From Tamlana sp. 2_MG-2023 (GTDB lineage Bacteria; Bacteroidota; Bacteroidia; Flavobacteriales; Flavobacteriaceae), in the NCBI RefSeq assembly GCF_030548465.1, contig NZ_JAUOSF010000013.1, positions 1-55,993 of the forward strand: a stretch of 55,993 bases of DNA. The letters are read 5' to 3'. Positions 29,152 to 36,348 of this stretch are shown here, in pieces. The stretch's first letter is position 1, and the number at the start of each line of letters is the position of its first letter. The position numbers and the translations under genes were made by a program. The notes below the pieces were generated by a model that saw only the letters and a program-made list of their open reading frames with translations, made no database searches and was not told the origin of the DNA.

Positions 29152-29646
29152 ATGAAAAAATTATTATTTACAGCAATTATTGCTTTATTCACTTTCGGAG
29201 CAATGAATGCTCAAACTTTTAAAATAGGAGGTTCAGTAGGGATTCCTGTAGGTGATGCCTCCGATTTTTATTCTGTAGCTGTAGGAGCAGATGCGTATTT
29301 TTATTTTACAGATATTGATGACCTTATTTCTATTGGTGGTACGGCTGGATTTAGAAACTTTTTTGGAAAGGAATATGATACGGTTCTTGGTACATTTCAA
29401 AGTGAAGATTCTTTGTTTTTACCAGTAGCTGGAGCAGCAAGAATTAAATTATTCGGAATGGTATCTGGTGGTATTGATTTAGGCTATGCTATTCCTCTTT
29501 CTGATTTTTTAGATGGAGGCTTATATTTTAAACCAGTTGTATCAGTTGACTTAGCTAATAGAATAGAACTTTTCGTATCTTATGAAAGTATTTCTGATTA
29601 TATAAATTATGGCAATTTAAATTGCGGTATTTTATTCCAGTTTTAG
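29152..29646 (+). CDS. Small outer-membrane beta-barrel protein
   Basis: 164 residues: a signal peptide (MKKLLFTAIIALFTFGAMNAQ) and alternating strands with Gly/aromatic girdles (FKIGGSVGIPVGDASDFYSVAVGADAY; SIGGTAGFRNFFG; GGIDLGYAIPL), ending in a Phe (NCGILFQF), the classic last-strand residue for outer-membrane insertion. The size fits an 8-strand barrel of the 'outer membrane protein beta-barrel domain' type. Specific function unknown. It is a single-gene unit with its own promoter and a strong terminator, placed between xerD and aroQ. Confidence 0.82.
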   Translation: MKKLLFTAIIALFTFGAMNAQTFKIGGSVGIPVGDASDFYSVAVGADAYFYFTDIDDLISIGGTAGFRNFFGKEYDTVLGTFQSEDSLFLPVAGAARIKLFGMVSGGIDLGYAIPLSDFLDGGLYFKPVVSVDLANRIELFVSYESISDYINYGNLNCGILFQF

Positions 29647-29672
29647 TAATGTAAACAAATATAAGTAGATAG

Positions 29673-29703
29673 AAAACCGAAGTGTGTACGCTTCGGTTTT
29701 TTT
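29673..29703 (+). terminator. Terminator of the beta-barrel gene
   Basis: AAAACCGAAG (29673-29682) pairs with CTTCGGTTTT (29691-29700), followed by TTT, 27 bases after the stop codon. Confidence 0.88.
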
Positions 29704-29911
29704 ATGCCCTAAATTTACTGGTTTCTGATGCATTTGTTTTTTTTTGAATGTATAAGACAAGCCATTCATTAATTGGTTTTGATTAGTAGTAATGTTCTTA
29801 GGAGGCTGTGAATCTAAATTTAAAATATAAGACATATTAAAATCTGTTACAATACCAAGCATTTATTATAGTTTAACTTTTGTATTTTTACGAATAATAT
29901 AAGTGAGATAG

Positions 29912-30343
29912 ATGAAAAAAATAATTATTATAAATGGGCCAAACCTTAATTTATTAGGAAAAAGAGAGCCTGAAATATATGGAAATCTAACTTTTGAAGA
30001 TTATTTAGAGACACTCAAAGCTAAATATTCAAATATAGAATTGAGCTATTACCAATCTAATGTAGAAGGTGAGCTTATAAATAAACTGCATGAAGTTGGT
30101 TTTAGTTATGATGGTATAATTCTAAATGCTGGAGCGTACACGCACACTTCAGTAGCTATAGGAGATGCCATTAAAGGCATTGAAACCCCTGTGATAGAAG
30201 TACATATTTCGAATACATTTAGTAGAGAAGAGTTTAGACACCAATCTTATATTTCACCCAATGCTAAAGGCGTGATTTTAGGCTTTGGAATGCAGAGTTA
30301 TGAGTTGGCGATTCAGAGTATAGCCCCACCTAACCTCCCCTAA
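29912..30343 (+). CDS. aroQ: 3-Dehydroquinate dehydratase, type II
   Basis: 143 residues, usual for the dodecameric type II enzyme that dehydrates 3-dehydroquinate to 3-dehydroshikimate in the shikimate pathway. Seen: NGPNLNLLGKREPEIYG with the catalytic Tyr at 23, the YQSNVEGELI loop, IILNAGAYTHTSVAIGDA, and EVHISNTFSREEFRHQSY with the His and Arg ligands. The last six residues (APPNLP) and the stop codon are read from an intergenic GC-rich repeat that has invaded or abuts the 3' end (30323-30350), so the C-terminus is probably not native but lies outside the active site. Confidence 0.95.
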   Translation: MKKIIIINGPNLNLLGKREPEIYGNLTFEDYLETLKAKYSNIELSYYQSNVEGELINKLHEVGFSYDGIILNAGAYTHTSVAIGDAIKGIETPVIEVHISNTFSREEFRHQSYISPNAKGVILGFGMQSYELAIQSIAPPNLP

Positions 30344-30350
30344 AGGGAGG
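30323..30350. repeat. GC-rich hairpin repeat, left copy, overlapping the aroQ 3' end
   Basis: Contains CCTCCC...GGGAGG (30334-30350) and the aroQ stop codon. It is an inverted relative of the element at 30485-30513. The C-rich composition contrasts sharply with the surroundings. Confidence 0.7.
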
Positions 30351-30418
30351 GATGCTCACTCATATGCAAAAAGTCTGAGTAGAAATCCGTATCATTATTT
30401 ACTTAAAAAATAAAGCAT

Positions 30419-30454
30419 AAAAAAAGCGATTCTAAATTTAGAATCGCTTTTTTT
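30419..30454. terminator. Bidirectional terminator between aroQ and lpdA
   Basis: A perfect palindrome AAAAAGCGATTCTAAA / TTTAGAATCGCTTTTT (30421-30452) with A- and T-tracts on the two sides, between converging genes. Confidence 0.9.
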
Positions 30455-30484
30455 AGTATGTATAAACCCGTCCGAGTTAAAGTT

Positions 30485-30513
30485 CCTCCCCTTCGGGGAG
30501 GCTAGGAGGGGCC
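30485..30513. repeat. GC-rich hairpin repeat, right copy, next to the lpdA 3' end
   Basis: CCTCCCC (30485-30491) pairs with GGGGAGG (30495-30501) around TTC; the core can also be drawn as a stable C(UUCG)G tetraloop. It ends five bases before the lpdA stop codon and is in inverted orientation to 30323-30350. Confidence 0.7.
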
Positions 30514-30518
30514 TCTTC

Positions 30519-31910
30519 TTATAAGTGTATCACTTCATCATAAGCATCAGCAACAGCTTCCATAACCGCTTCACTCATGGTTGGGTGAGGGTGGATTGTT
30601 TTTAATACTTCGTGTCCTGTAGTTTCTAGTTTTCTACCTAAAACAGCTTCAGCAATCATATCGGTAACGCCTGCACCAATCATATGGCAACCTAACCATT
30701 CACCATATTTAGCATCGAAAATTACTTTTACAAAACCTTCTTTAGTTCCAGCAGCAGTCGCTTTTCCAGAGGCAGAGAAAGGGAATTTTCCAACTTTAAT
30801 ATCGTAACCTTCTTCAATGGCTTTAGCTTCAGTTAAACCAACTGATGCAATTTCAGGAGATGCGTAAGTACATCCAGGAACGTTACCGTAATCGATAGCT
30901 TCTGTATGTAATCCTGCTAATTTCTCAACACAAGTAATTCCTTCAGCAGAAGCAACGTGTGCTAAGGCTTGTCCAGGAACCACATCACCAATAGCATAAT
31001 AACCAGGGATGTTTGTTTGGTAGAAATCGTTAACTAAGATTTTGTCTCTATCAACAACAATTCCAACATCTTCTAAACCTATGTTTTCAATGTTAGATTT
31101 GATACCTACAGCAGATAATAAAATATCAGCTTCTAGAGTTTCTTCTCCTTTTTTAGTTTTTACTTTAGCAACAACGCCCTCTCCAGAAGTATCAACAGAT
31201 TCTACAGAAGAATTTGTCATCACATTAATTCCAGATTTCTTCAAAGAGCTAGCAAATGCTTTAGAAATATCAACGTCTTCAACAGGTACTACGTTTGGCA
31301 TAAATTCAACAATAGTGACTTCGGTACCCATTGAATTATAGAAGTGTGCAAACTCAACACCGATTGCTCCAGAACCAACAACAATCATTTTCTTAGGTTG
31401 TTTTGGTAAAGACATCGCTTGGCGGTAACCAATTACTTTTTCACCATCTTGTGGTAAATTTGGTAATTCGCGAGAACGAGCTCCTGTTGCAATAATAATG
31501 TTATCTGCGCTATATTCTGTTACTGTACCGTCCTCAACAGTTACATCTACTTTCTTTCCAGTTTTAATTTTTCCAAAACCTTTAATAATATCGATTTTGT
31601 TTTTCTTCATTAAAAACTGAACACCTTTACTCATGCCTTCAGCTACACCGCGACTACGTTTAATTACAGCGTCAAAATCTTTATCGATCGCTTCTGCTTT
31701 CAATCCGTATTCATCAACGTGTTTTAAATAATCATAAACTTGAGCACTTTTTAATAAAGCTTTTGTTGGAATACAGCCCCAATTTAGACAAATTCCTCCA
31801 AGGCTTTCTTTTTCTACAATCGCTACTTTAAAGCCAAGTTGCGATGCTCTAATTCCTGTTACATATCCTCCAGGACCACTTCCAATAATGATGATGTCGT
31901 ATTTACTCAT
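30519..31910 (-). CDS. lpdA: Dihydrolipoyl dehydrogenase
   Basis: 463 residues, family length. E3 of 2-oxoacid dehydrogenase complexes and of the glycine cleavage system: reoxidises dihydrolipoamide, passing electrons to NAD. FAD site GSGPGGYVTGIRASQLG near the N-terminus; redox disulfide in GGICLNWGCIPTKAL (Cys41, Cys46); NAD site VVGSGAIGVEFAHFY; second FAD motif YYAIGDV; C-terminal dimer-interface HPHPTMSEA with the catalytic His and Glu. No other complex subunits are near, which is normal for a shared E3. It converges on aroQ. Confidence 0.96.
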   Translation of the reverse strand: MSKYDIIIIGSGPGGYVTGIRASQLGFKVAIVEKESLGGICLNWGCIPTKALLKSAQVYDYLKHVDEYGLKAEAIDKDFDAVIKRSRGVAEGMSKGVQFLMKKNKIDIIKGFGKIKTGKKVDVTVEDGTVTEYSADNIIIATGARSRELPNLPQDGEKVIGYRQAMSLPKQPKKMIVVGSGAIGVEFAHFYNSMGTEVTIVEFMPNVVPVEDVDISKAFASSLKKSGINVMTNSSVESVDTSGEGVVAKVKTKKGEETLEADILLSAVGIKSNIENIGLEDVGIVVDRDKILVNDFYQTNIPGYYAIGDVVPGQALAHVASAEGITCVEKLAGLHTEAIDYGNVPGCTYASPEIASVGLTEAKAIEEGYDIKVGKFPFSASGKATAAGTKEGFVKVIFDAKYGEWLGCHMIGAGVTDMIAEAVLGRKLETTGHEVLKTIHPHPTMSEAVMEAVADAYDEVIHL

Positions 31911-31990
31911 GTGTTAATTTTTAGGATACGAATTTACGAAATCGAAACCGAATATGGAATATAGTAATGCTAATTTTTACATCTTTATCT

Positions 31991-31998
31991 TACCTTTG
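31991..31998 (+). promoter_or_regulatory. Candidate -7 box for the NADH dehydrogenase gene
   Basis: TACCTTTG, an exact TAnnTTTG, 17 bases before the ATG. No TTG at the right upstream distance, so the evidence is partial. Confidence 0.4.
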
Positions 31999-32015
31999 TT
32001 ATGAAGTTTTAATAT

Positions 32016-33305
32016 ATGAATATACCAAGAACAAGTTATCCACGTATTGTAATTATAGGAGGAGGTTTTGCAGGAATCGCTTTAGCTAGAAAATTATCGA
32101 AGCAAGAAGTGCAAGTCGTCCTGTTAGATAGGAATAATTATCACAACTTTCAACCATTATTATACCAAGTATCAACCGGCGGTTTGGAACCTGATTCCAT
32201 TGCATATCCTATTCGGAAAATTTTAAAAAACTTCCCTAATTTTTATTTCAGATTAGCTGATGTAGAGTTCGTAGACACTGAAAATAATGAGCTAAAAACA
32301 AATATCGGTACTTTAAGCTTTGATTATTTAGTGGTGGCTTCAGGTTCTGAAACCAATTATTTTGGAAATTCAGAAATTGAAAAACATAGTATGGCAATGA
32401 AGTCCATTCCGCAATCTTTAGATTTAAGGAGTTTAATTCTTGAAAATTTTGAAGATGCTTTGCTAACTTCAGATTTGAATGAGCGAAATGCCTTGATGAA
32501 TTTTGTAATCGTTGGTGGCGGCCCTACTGGTGTTGAATTGGCGGGCGCTTTGGCGGAAATTAAAAAAGGTATTTTACCAAAAGATTATCCAGATTTAGAT
32601 ACCCGAATGGCTCAAATTAATTTAGTGCAATCAAGTGATTGTTTACTGAAGGGTATGAGTGCTGAAGCGTCAGAAAAAGCTGAAGAGTTTCTAGAAAAAT
32701 TAGGTGTAAATGTATGGAAGAATGTTCGAGTTAAAAGTTACGATGGCACAACAGCAACTACAAATGGAGACTTAACCTTTAAAACTGAAACCTTGGTTTG
32801 GGCAGCTGGTGTTCAAGGCGCCATAATAAAAGGGTTGGATGGTGAAGCTTTCGTGACACGTGGTAACCGAATTTTAGTCAATGCCTATAATCAAATAAAC
32901 GGATTTGAAAATATTTTTGCTATAGGAGATATCGCTTGTTTAGTTTCTGAAGAATTTCCTGTTGGATTCCCAATGATGGCACAACCCGCCATTCAGCAAG
33001 GTCAGCAATTAGGAGATAATATGCTTCGTTTATTAGAAGAAAAACCTATGAAACCTTTTAAATACAAGGATAAAGGTTCTATGGCAACTATTGGAAGAAA
33101 TAAAGCCGTTGTCGATATGAAAAACTTTAAATTCCAAGGTGTTTTTGCTTGGTATGTATGGATGTTTGTGCATTTATTCTTTTTAATCGGATTTCGAAAT
33201 CGCATGGTAGTGTTTGTAAATTGGGTGTACAATTATATTCGTTTTGATCGCGAAGCACGGTTAATTATTAGGCCTTATAAGAAAAAATTGAAGGATACTA
33301 AATAA
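32016..33305 (+). CDS. Type II NADH:quinone oxidoreductase (NDH-2 family)
   Basis: 429 residues. Single-subunit flavoprotein that moves electrons from NADH to quinone at the inner face of the membrane without proton pumping. The FAD dinucleotide motif is RIVIIGGGFAGIALARKL (~10-27); LLYQVSTGGLEPDSIAYPIRKIL is the conserved family block; the NADH motif is FVIVGGGPTGVELAGAL (~165-181); AIGDIACL is the second FAD contact; AQPAIQQGQQLGDN is the quinone/FAD region. The C-terminus has hydrophobic helices (VWMFVHLFFLIGFRN, VNWVYNYI) fitting membrane attachment. Close relatives include ferredoxin-type reductases, but the C-terminal membrane part favours NDH-2. Confidence 0.9.
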   Translation: MNIPRTSYPRIVIIGGGFAGIALARKLSKQEVQVVLLDRNNYHNFQPLLYQVSTGGLEPDSIAYPIRKILKNFPNFYFRLADVEFVDTENNELKTNIGTLSFDYLVVASGSETNYFGNSEIEKHSMAMKSIPQSLDLRSLILENFEDALLTSDLNERNALMNFVIVGGGPTGVELAGALAEIKKGILPKDYPDLDTRMAQINLVQSSDCLLKGMSAEASEKAEEFLEKLGVNVWKNVRVKSYDGTTATTNGDLTFKTETLVWAAGVQGAIIKGLDGEAFVTRGNRILVNAYNQINGFENIFAIGDIACLVSEEFPVGFPMMAQPAIQQGQQLGDNMLRLLEEKPMKPFKYKDKGSMATIGRNKAVVDMKNFKFQGVFAWYVWMFVHLFFLIGFRNRMVVFVNWVYNYIRFDREARLIIRPYKKKLKDTK

Positions 33306-33312
33306 AAAAAAG

Positions 33313-33792
33313 TTACTCTTTTGGTATAAAAGTTAACGCAACTCCATTTATGCAATGGCGCTCTCCAGTGGTATCTCTTGGGCCATCTTTAAAAACATGA
33401 CCTAAATGACCACCACAAGTTGCACAATGTTCTTCGGTTCTTGTGTACCCTAGGTCATTATCAGTTGAAAAGGCCACGTTTCCTTCTATTTCTCTGTCGA
33501 AACTAGGCCAACCTGTACCTGAATCAAATTTGTGTTCACTTTTAAATACCGGTGTTTTACAGGCCTTACAGGCGTAAACACCTTGTTTTTTATTATTGTT
33601 CAACGGACTGCTAAATGCGCGTTCAGTTCCAGCTTCTCTTAAAACATGATATGCCATGTCTGATAACTGTGCACGCCATTGTGCTTCAGTTTTATTAATT
33701 TTATAGGTGTTTTCAGTCTCGGCTTTCTGTTTCTGAGCAGAAGAATTGCAGTTAAAAAGAAGTAGGGCAAATACGATTAATATCTTATTCAT
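33313..33792 (-). CDS. msrB: Peptide-methionine (R)-S-oxide reductase, exported
   Basis: 159 residues. Reduces methionine-R-sulfoxide in oxidised proteins. Two zinc CxxC pairs (CKAC, CATC), the FDSGTGWPSF block, HLGHVF, and the catalytic Cys147 in ERHCINGVAL, where many MsrBs have RYCIN. The N-terminus (MNKILIVFALLLFNCNSSAQ) is an export signal, possibly a lipoprotein signal with Cys at 15, so the enzyme should act in the periplasm or at the envelope rather than in the cytosol. It converges on the NADH dehydrogenase gene with only seven bases between stops. Confidence 0.93.
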   Translation of the reverse strand: MNKILIVFALLLFNCNSSAQKQKAETENTYKINKTEAQWRAQLSDMAYHVLREAGTERAFSSPLNNNKKQGVYACKACKTPVFKSEHKFDSGTGWPSFDREIEGNVAFSTDNDLGYTRTEEHCATCGGHLGHVFKDGPRDTTGERHCINGVALTFIPKE

Positions 33793-33950
33793 AAAATATA
33801 GTTTTGATTTTCACTTACTTCAGTCGTTAAAAAAAGGAATACATAACACGATTAATTTTTAAACAATTTAAAGCGATAGCGTTAATGTTTTTAAAGAATA
33901 AAATATAATTTAGCGCTCAATTATGTTTCAATTAAAAACAATTTTTCAGA

Positions 33951-34772
33951 ATGATAAAACTTAAAAAATTACTCCCTTTATTAATTTTAGCAGTAGTTAT
34001 TTATTCATGTGCTACAAACCCGTTTACTGGCAAGAAAACGATGGCTTTAGTGCCTAATTCGGATTTATTTCCTACATCTTTCGCGCAATATGATCAGTTT
34101 TTATCAGAAAACAAAGTGGTTACAGGAACTGAAGATGCTCAAATGATCTCAAGAGTAGGTGAGCGTATTGCAGCTGCATCAGAACGTTATTTATCAGCAA
34201 ATGGTTATCATGGTTATTTAAACGATTATAAATGGGAATATCATTTGGTTGATGATCCTACTGAAAATGCATGGTGCATGCCAGGGGGGAAAATAGTTTT
34301 TTATACAGGTATTTTGCCTGTGGCAAAAAGCGAAACGGGTGTTGCTGTTATTATGGGGCATGAGGTGGCTCATGCTTTAGCTAATCATGGACAACAACGT
34401 ATGAGTGCTGGTATGTTGCAACAGTTTGGAGCAGTTGCCGGTAATGTTGTTTTACAGGATGAAAATGATAGAAACTTATTTAATGAATATTATGGTGTAG
34501 GAACTCAAGTAGGGGCTATGCTTCCTTTTAGCAGAAGTCATGAAACCGAGGCAGATAAAATTGGATTATACATTATGGCCATAGCTGGTTATGATCCAAC
34601 TGAAGCGGCGTCACTTTGGGAACGTATGAAAGCAAATAGCGGTGGAGGAGAGCCGTCAGAGTTATTAAGTACACACCCATCTAACGATTCACGTATTTCA
34701 AATTTAAGGGAATTAGCGCCACATGCTATTGCTGAGGCCAAGAAATTTGGTGTGACTTCATTTAGAGAATAA
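33951..34772 (+). CDS. M48 family metallopeptidase lipoprotein
   Basis: 273 residues. Signal with lipobox ending IYSCATNP, so a probable lipoprotein anchored in the envelope. The zinc motif is HEVAHALANH (His137 and His141 ligands, Glu138 catalytic), and the third ligand is in the downstream HETEADKIGLYIMAIAGYDP helix. This is the layout of the LoiP/YcaL/BepA-type periplasmic M48 peptidases, which degrade misfolded outer-membrane proteins; it lacks BepA's TPR half. It is a single gene with an intrinsic terminator just after it. Confidence 0.92.
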   Translation: MIKLKKLLPLLILAVVIYSCATNPFTGKKTMALVPNSDLFPTSFAQYDQFLSENKVVTGTEDAQMISRVGERIAAASERYLSANGYHGYLNDYKWEYHLVDDPTENAWCMPGGKIVFYTGILPVAKSETGVAVIMGHEVAHALANHGQQRMSAGMLQQFGAVAGNVVLQDENDRNLFNEYYGVGTQVGAMLPFSRSHETEADKIGLYIMAIAGYDPTEAASLWERMKANSGGGEPSELLSTHPSNDSRISNLRELAPHAIAEAKKFGVTSFRE

Positions 34773-34813
34773 TTGATTTAACAAGTCAAATTAAAATAAT
34801 TGTTTACTTTAGG

Positions 34814-34842
34814 AGCTGCTTAAAATTAAAGCAGCTTTTTTT
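34814..34842 (+). terminator. Terminator abutting the MFS start codon
   Basis: AGCTGCTT (34814-34821) pairs with AAGCAGCT (34829-34836), followed by six T and then directly by the ATG at 34843. It ends the M48 transcript but lies in what should be the leader of the next gene. Confidence 0.8.
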
Positions 34843-36159
34843 ATGGAAAAACTTAAAAAAGGAAGTAAAAAACTTCTTAACGCTTGGGCCTTTTATGATT
34901 GGGCAAATTCGGTATACACCTTAACCATTGCATCTTCATTATTCCCTATTTTCTATTCGTCCTTATTTCTCTCAGAAATTAAAACGGTGTCTGCTTTTGG
35001 TTTTGAATTTAAAAACACGGCACTCATAACGTTTGTGACTGCTTTTACTTTTTTAGTGGTTGTTTTCATGTCACCTTTATTATCTGGAATTGCCGATTAT
35101 GTTGGGAATAAGAAGAATTTTATGAAGTTTTTCTGCTATTTAGGAAGCGTAGGTTGTATCGGTTTGTATTGGTTTAATTTGGAACAAATTCATTTGAGTT
35201 TGCTTTTTTATTTTATGGGTTTAATAGGATATTGGGGGAGCTTGGTGTTTTATAATTCTTATTTACCAGATATTGCTTTTAAAGAACAACAAGACCATAT
35301 AAGCGCCAAGGGATTTTCTCTAGGTTATATAGGAAGTGTCATTTTATTGATACTGAATTTAGCAGCAGTAATGACTCAAGATTCTGGGGAGTCTAAAATG
35401 CAAATGATGCGCTATTCTTTCATTTCTGTTGGTATTTGGTGGATGTTGTTTAGTCAGTATTCATTTTCCTATTTGCCTAAAGGCACATCATCAGGCGGAA
35501 AAGTAACTCGTTCTATTGTGTTTAACGGATTTCGTGAATTACGTGCCGTTTGGAAAGAGCTCAGTGGTAATCTGAGACTAAAACGTTATTTATACGCTTT
35601 TTTTGTATTTAGCATGGCGGTGCAAACCATCATGTTGGTTGCAGTTTATTTTGGCGAACAAGAAATAAGTTGGGGAACGGATGATGAAAAAACATTAGGG
35701 CTTATTGTGAGTATTTTGGTGATTCAACTTGTAGCTATCTTGGGTGCCTTTCTAACCTCAAGAGCATCTGCGAAATTTGGGAATATTAAAACTTTAATTT
35801 ATGTGAATGTGATTTGGGTAGGCATTTGTTTTTACGCCTATTTTATGCATACTCCAACTGAATTTTATATAGCTGCGGGTTTTGTTGGTTTAGTCATGGG
35901 AGGTATACAGTCTTTAGCCCGTTCAACCTATTCTAAGTTTTTACCAGAAACCGAAGATTCCACCTCGTATTTTAGCTTCTTTGATGTTGCTGAAAAAATT
36001 GGGATTGTTATCGGTATGGTGATTTACGGAAGCATTGATCAAATTACAGGAAGTATGCGAAATTCCATTCTGTTTTTATTTGTGTTCTTTTTAGGTGGTA
36101 TTATTTTGTTGTTACGTGTACCTAAAGAAAACAACACGAAGGTCGTAGGTCATGAATAA
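34843..36159 (+). CDS. MFS transporter, UMF1/Atg22-like family
   Basis: 438 residues with about 12 transmembrane segments. The N-terminus LNAWAFYDWANSVYTLTI is the signature of the UMF1 (vacuole effluxer Atg22-like) family, and ISAKGFSLGYIGSVILLILN and GGIQSLARSTYSKFLPE are further conserved blocks. The substrate is unknown: Atg22 exports amino acids in yeast, but bacterial members are not assigned. There is no alternative start that would leave room for a leader, so the gene begins right at the end of the preceding terminator's T-tract. Confidence 0.88.
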   Translation: MEKLKKGSKKLLNAWAFYDWANSVYTLTIASSLFPIFYSSLFLSEIKTVSAFGFEFKNTALITFVTAFTFLVVVFMSPLLSGIADYVGNKKNFMKFFCYLGSVGCIGLYWFNLEQIHLSLLFYFMGLIGYWGSLVFYNSYLPDIAFKEQQDHISAKGFSLGYIGSVILLILNLAAVMTQDSGESKMQMMRYSFISVGIWWMLFSQYSFSYLPKGTSSGGKVTRSIVFNGFRELRAVWKELSGNLRLKRYLYAFFVFSMAVQTIMLVAVYFGEQEISWGTDDEKTLGLIVSILVIQLVAILGAFLTSRASAKFGNIKTLIYVNVIWVGICFYAYFMHTPTEFYIAAGFVGLVMGGIQSLARSTYSKFLPETEDSTSYFSFFDVAEKIGIVIGMVIYGSIDQITGSMRNSILFLFVFFLGGIILLLRVPKENNTKVVGHE

Positions 36160-36186
36160 AATTTTAGTATCATAAATTTTTAATCT

Positions 36187-36212
36187 CGTCATAGCGAACT
36201 TGATTCGGGATC
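36187..36212. repeat. Interspersed 26-bp hairpin repeat, copy 2
   Basis: Shares 19 of 26 positions with 27910-27935, including the central GAACTTG. Lies between the MFS and metE stops. Confidence 0.5.
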
Positions 36213-36253
36213 TTACTAATTTGTATGGAAATATGATAATAGTTTCTTGTAAT

Positions 36254-36308
36254 AAAAAAAGAGCTTGCCGAAAATTAGTGAAAATTACAAGTGGTTCTGA
36301 CAAGCTCT
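36254..36308 (-). terminator. Terminator of metE (minus strand)
   Basis: AGAGCTTG (36260-36267) and CAAGCTCT (36301-36308) form the stem; on the minus strand it is followed by a T-tract (36254-36259 read in reverse), about 40 bases after the metE stop. The loop is long (33 bases) but AT-rich. Confidence 0.65.
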
Positions 36309-36348
36309 AAGGTATTTTAATGTTTTAATTTTCTAGAAAAACACTTAA

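Noticed and set aside
29632-29862. 76-codon minus-strand frame between the beta-barrel gene and aroQ
   Set aside because: Runs through a strong terminator and into the barrel gene's 3' end, has no recognisable domain and no promoter.
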